A program made the position numbers and the translations under genes. From contig CP029803.1 in the NCBI GenBank assembly GCA_003226295.1, positions 2,485,001 through 2,549,000 on the forward strand: a stretch of DNA of 64,000 bases, written 5' to 3'. Origin of the DNA: Candidatus Moanabacter tarae. Lineage in GTDB: Bacteria > Verrucomicrobiota > Verrucomicrobiia > Opitutales > UBA2987. This document shows, one piece after another, positions 63,577 to 64,000 of this stretch (position 1 is its first letter; the number at the start of each line of letters is the position of its first letter). The notes under the pieces were generated by a model that was not told the DNA's origin, searched no databases, and saw nothing but the letters and a program-made list of their open reading frames with translations.

Positions 63577-64000
63577 ATGTCTGCTTATATCGAACTTCAT
63601 GCGCGGAGCGCTTACAGTTTCCTTCGAGGGGCGTCGCGCCCCGAACATCTGGTGGAGGCTTGTGCGGCAGCGGACCTTCCGGCGATGGCATTGTGTGACC
63701 GGGACGGAATTTATGGGGCACCACGGTTTTACGGAGCGGCTCGGGAACATGACATTCGGCCAATTGTAGGGAGCGAATTGACGATGGAGGACGAGAGCGT
63801 TTTACCGGTTTTGGTTGAGAACCGCACCGGGTATCGGAATCTCTGCCGACTTTTGACACGTGCCCAGCTTCGCTCTGCTAAAGGTAAATCCCGTGTGCGT
63901 TGGGCTGATGTGAAATTTTTTTCTGAGGGACTGATTGCCCTAACTGGAGATGAAGAGGGTCCGGTCCATCGAGCGTGGCTGAGGGAGGGTTCTCAAGGTG
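63577..64000 (+). CDS. dnaE2: Error-prone DNA polymerase III alpha subunit DnaE2 (5' part)
   Basis: The frame opens at ATG 63577 and continues to the window edge with 141 codons and no stop. YIELHARSAYSFLRGASRPE, LVEAC...ALCDRDGIYGAPRFY and IVGSEL match the PHP domain at the start of DnaE polymerases, with the SAYSFL...GAS layout of the DnaE2 branch. This is the translesion polymerase of the imuAB-dnaE2 cassette. It needs the next window to be complete. Confidence 0.92.
   Translation, partial: MSAYIELHARSAYSFLRGASRPEHLVEACAAADLPAMALCDRDGIYGAPRFYGAAREHDIRPIVGSELTMEDESVLPVLVENRTGYRNLCRLLTRAQLRSAKGKSRVRWADVKFFSEGLIALTGDEEGPVHRAWLREGSQG

Noticed and set aside
63164-63859. 231-codon minus-strand open frame
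   Set aside because: It runs antisense to imuB and dnaE2, both of which match well-known families; an antisense shadow.
1-64000. CRISPR array, prophage, transposase, rRNA or tRNA
   Set aside because: No direct-repeat ladder, integrase/transposase motif, or recognisable RNA gene was seen in any gap, within the limits of reading by eye.

Overview
The window reads as bacterial chromosome of near-balanced base composition, with dense genes, short gaps and frequent strand switches. No rRNA, tRNA, insertion sequence, prophage or CRISPR array was recognised. Gene content suggests a marine or host-associated member of the PVC group, most likely Verrucomicrobiota (Opitutae-like). Hints are the many phytanoyl-CoA dioxygenase (PhyH) paralogues, enolase-superfamily and sialidase-like genes, the short ParE/ParC pair, and the imuA-imuB-dnaE2 cassette. 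This placement is inference; no rRNA gene is present to confirm it.

Region 1 (1-43.85 kb) is an accessory catabolic region. It starts with a decayed metallophosphoesterase and then carries about 36 mostly single-gene or two-gene units. They comprise eight PhyH-family proteins plus one TauD-type dioxygenase, four enolase-superfamily enzymes, four BNR/sialidase-like propellers and two other propellers. There are also a sulfatase, short-chain and other NAD(P) oxidoreductases, an FMN 2-hydroxyacid dehydrogenase, an HpaI aldolase, an amidohydrolase, an M19 dipeptidase-like protein, a DMFase-like protein, a CE4 deacetylase, an esterase, and small NIPSNAP and SnoaL-like proteins. Only one transporter (MFS) and no transcription factor were seen. 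None of the hydrolases shows a signal peptide, which points to intracellular breakdown of small imported sugar acids, modified sugars, esters or amides. Several members are degenerate or depart from the family's catalytic motifs.

Region 2 (43.86-60.6 kb) is core: parC and parE (minus strand), the glutamate synthase large subunit, an NtrC-type activator, serC, serA, a GAF-domain histidine kinase and glnA. A strong sigma-54 promoter lies in front of glnA. A perfect 9-bp inverted repeat sits at enhancer distance upstream of it, in the gap shared with the divergent kinase gene. Kinase, activator, gltB and glnA therefore look like one nitrogen-control circuit with the serine-biosynthesis genes lodged in the middle.

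Region 3 (60.6-64 kb) begins with a hairpin-rich gene-free stretch and continues into imuA-imuB-dnaE2, the inducible translesion mutagenesis cassette. It is preceded by a LexA-like palindrome over a -35 hexamer. dnaE2 runs off the right edge.
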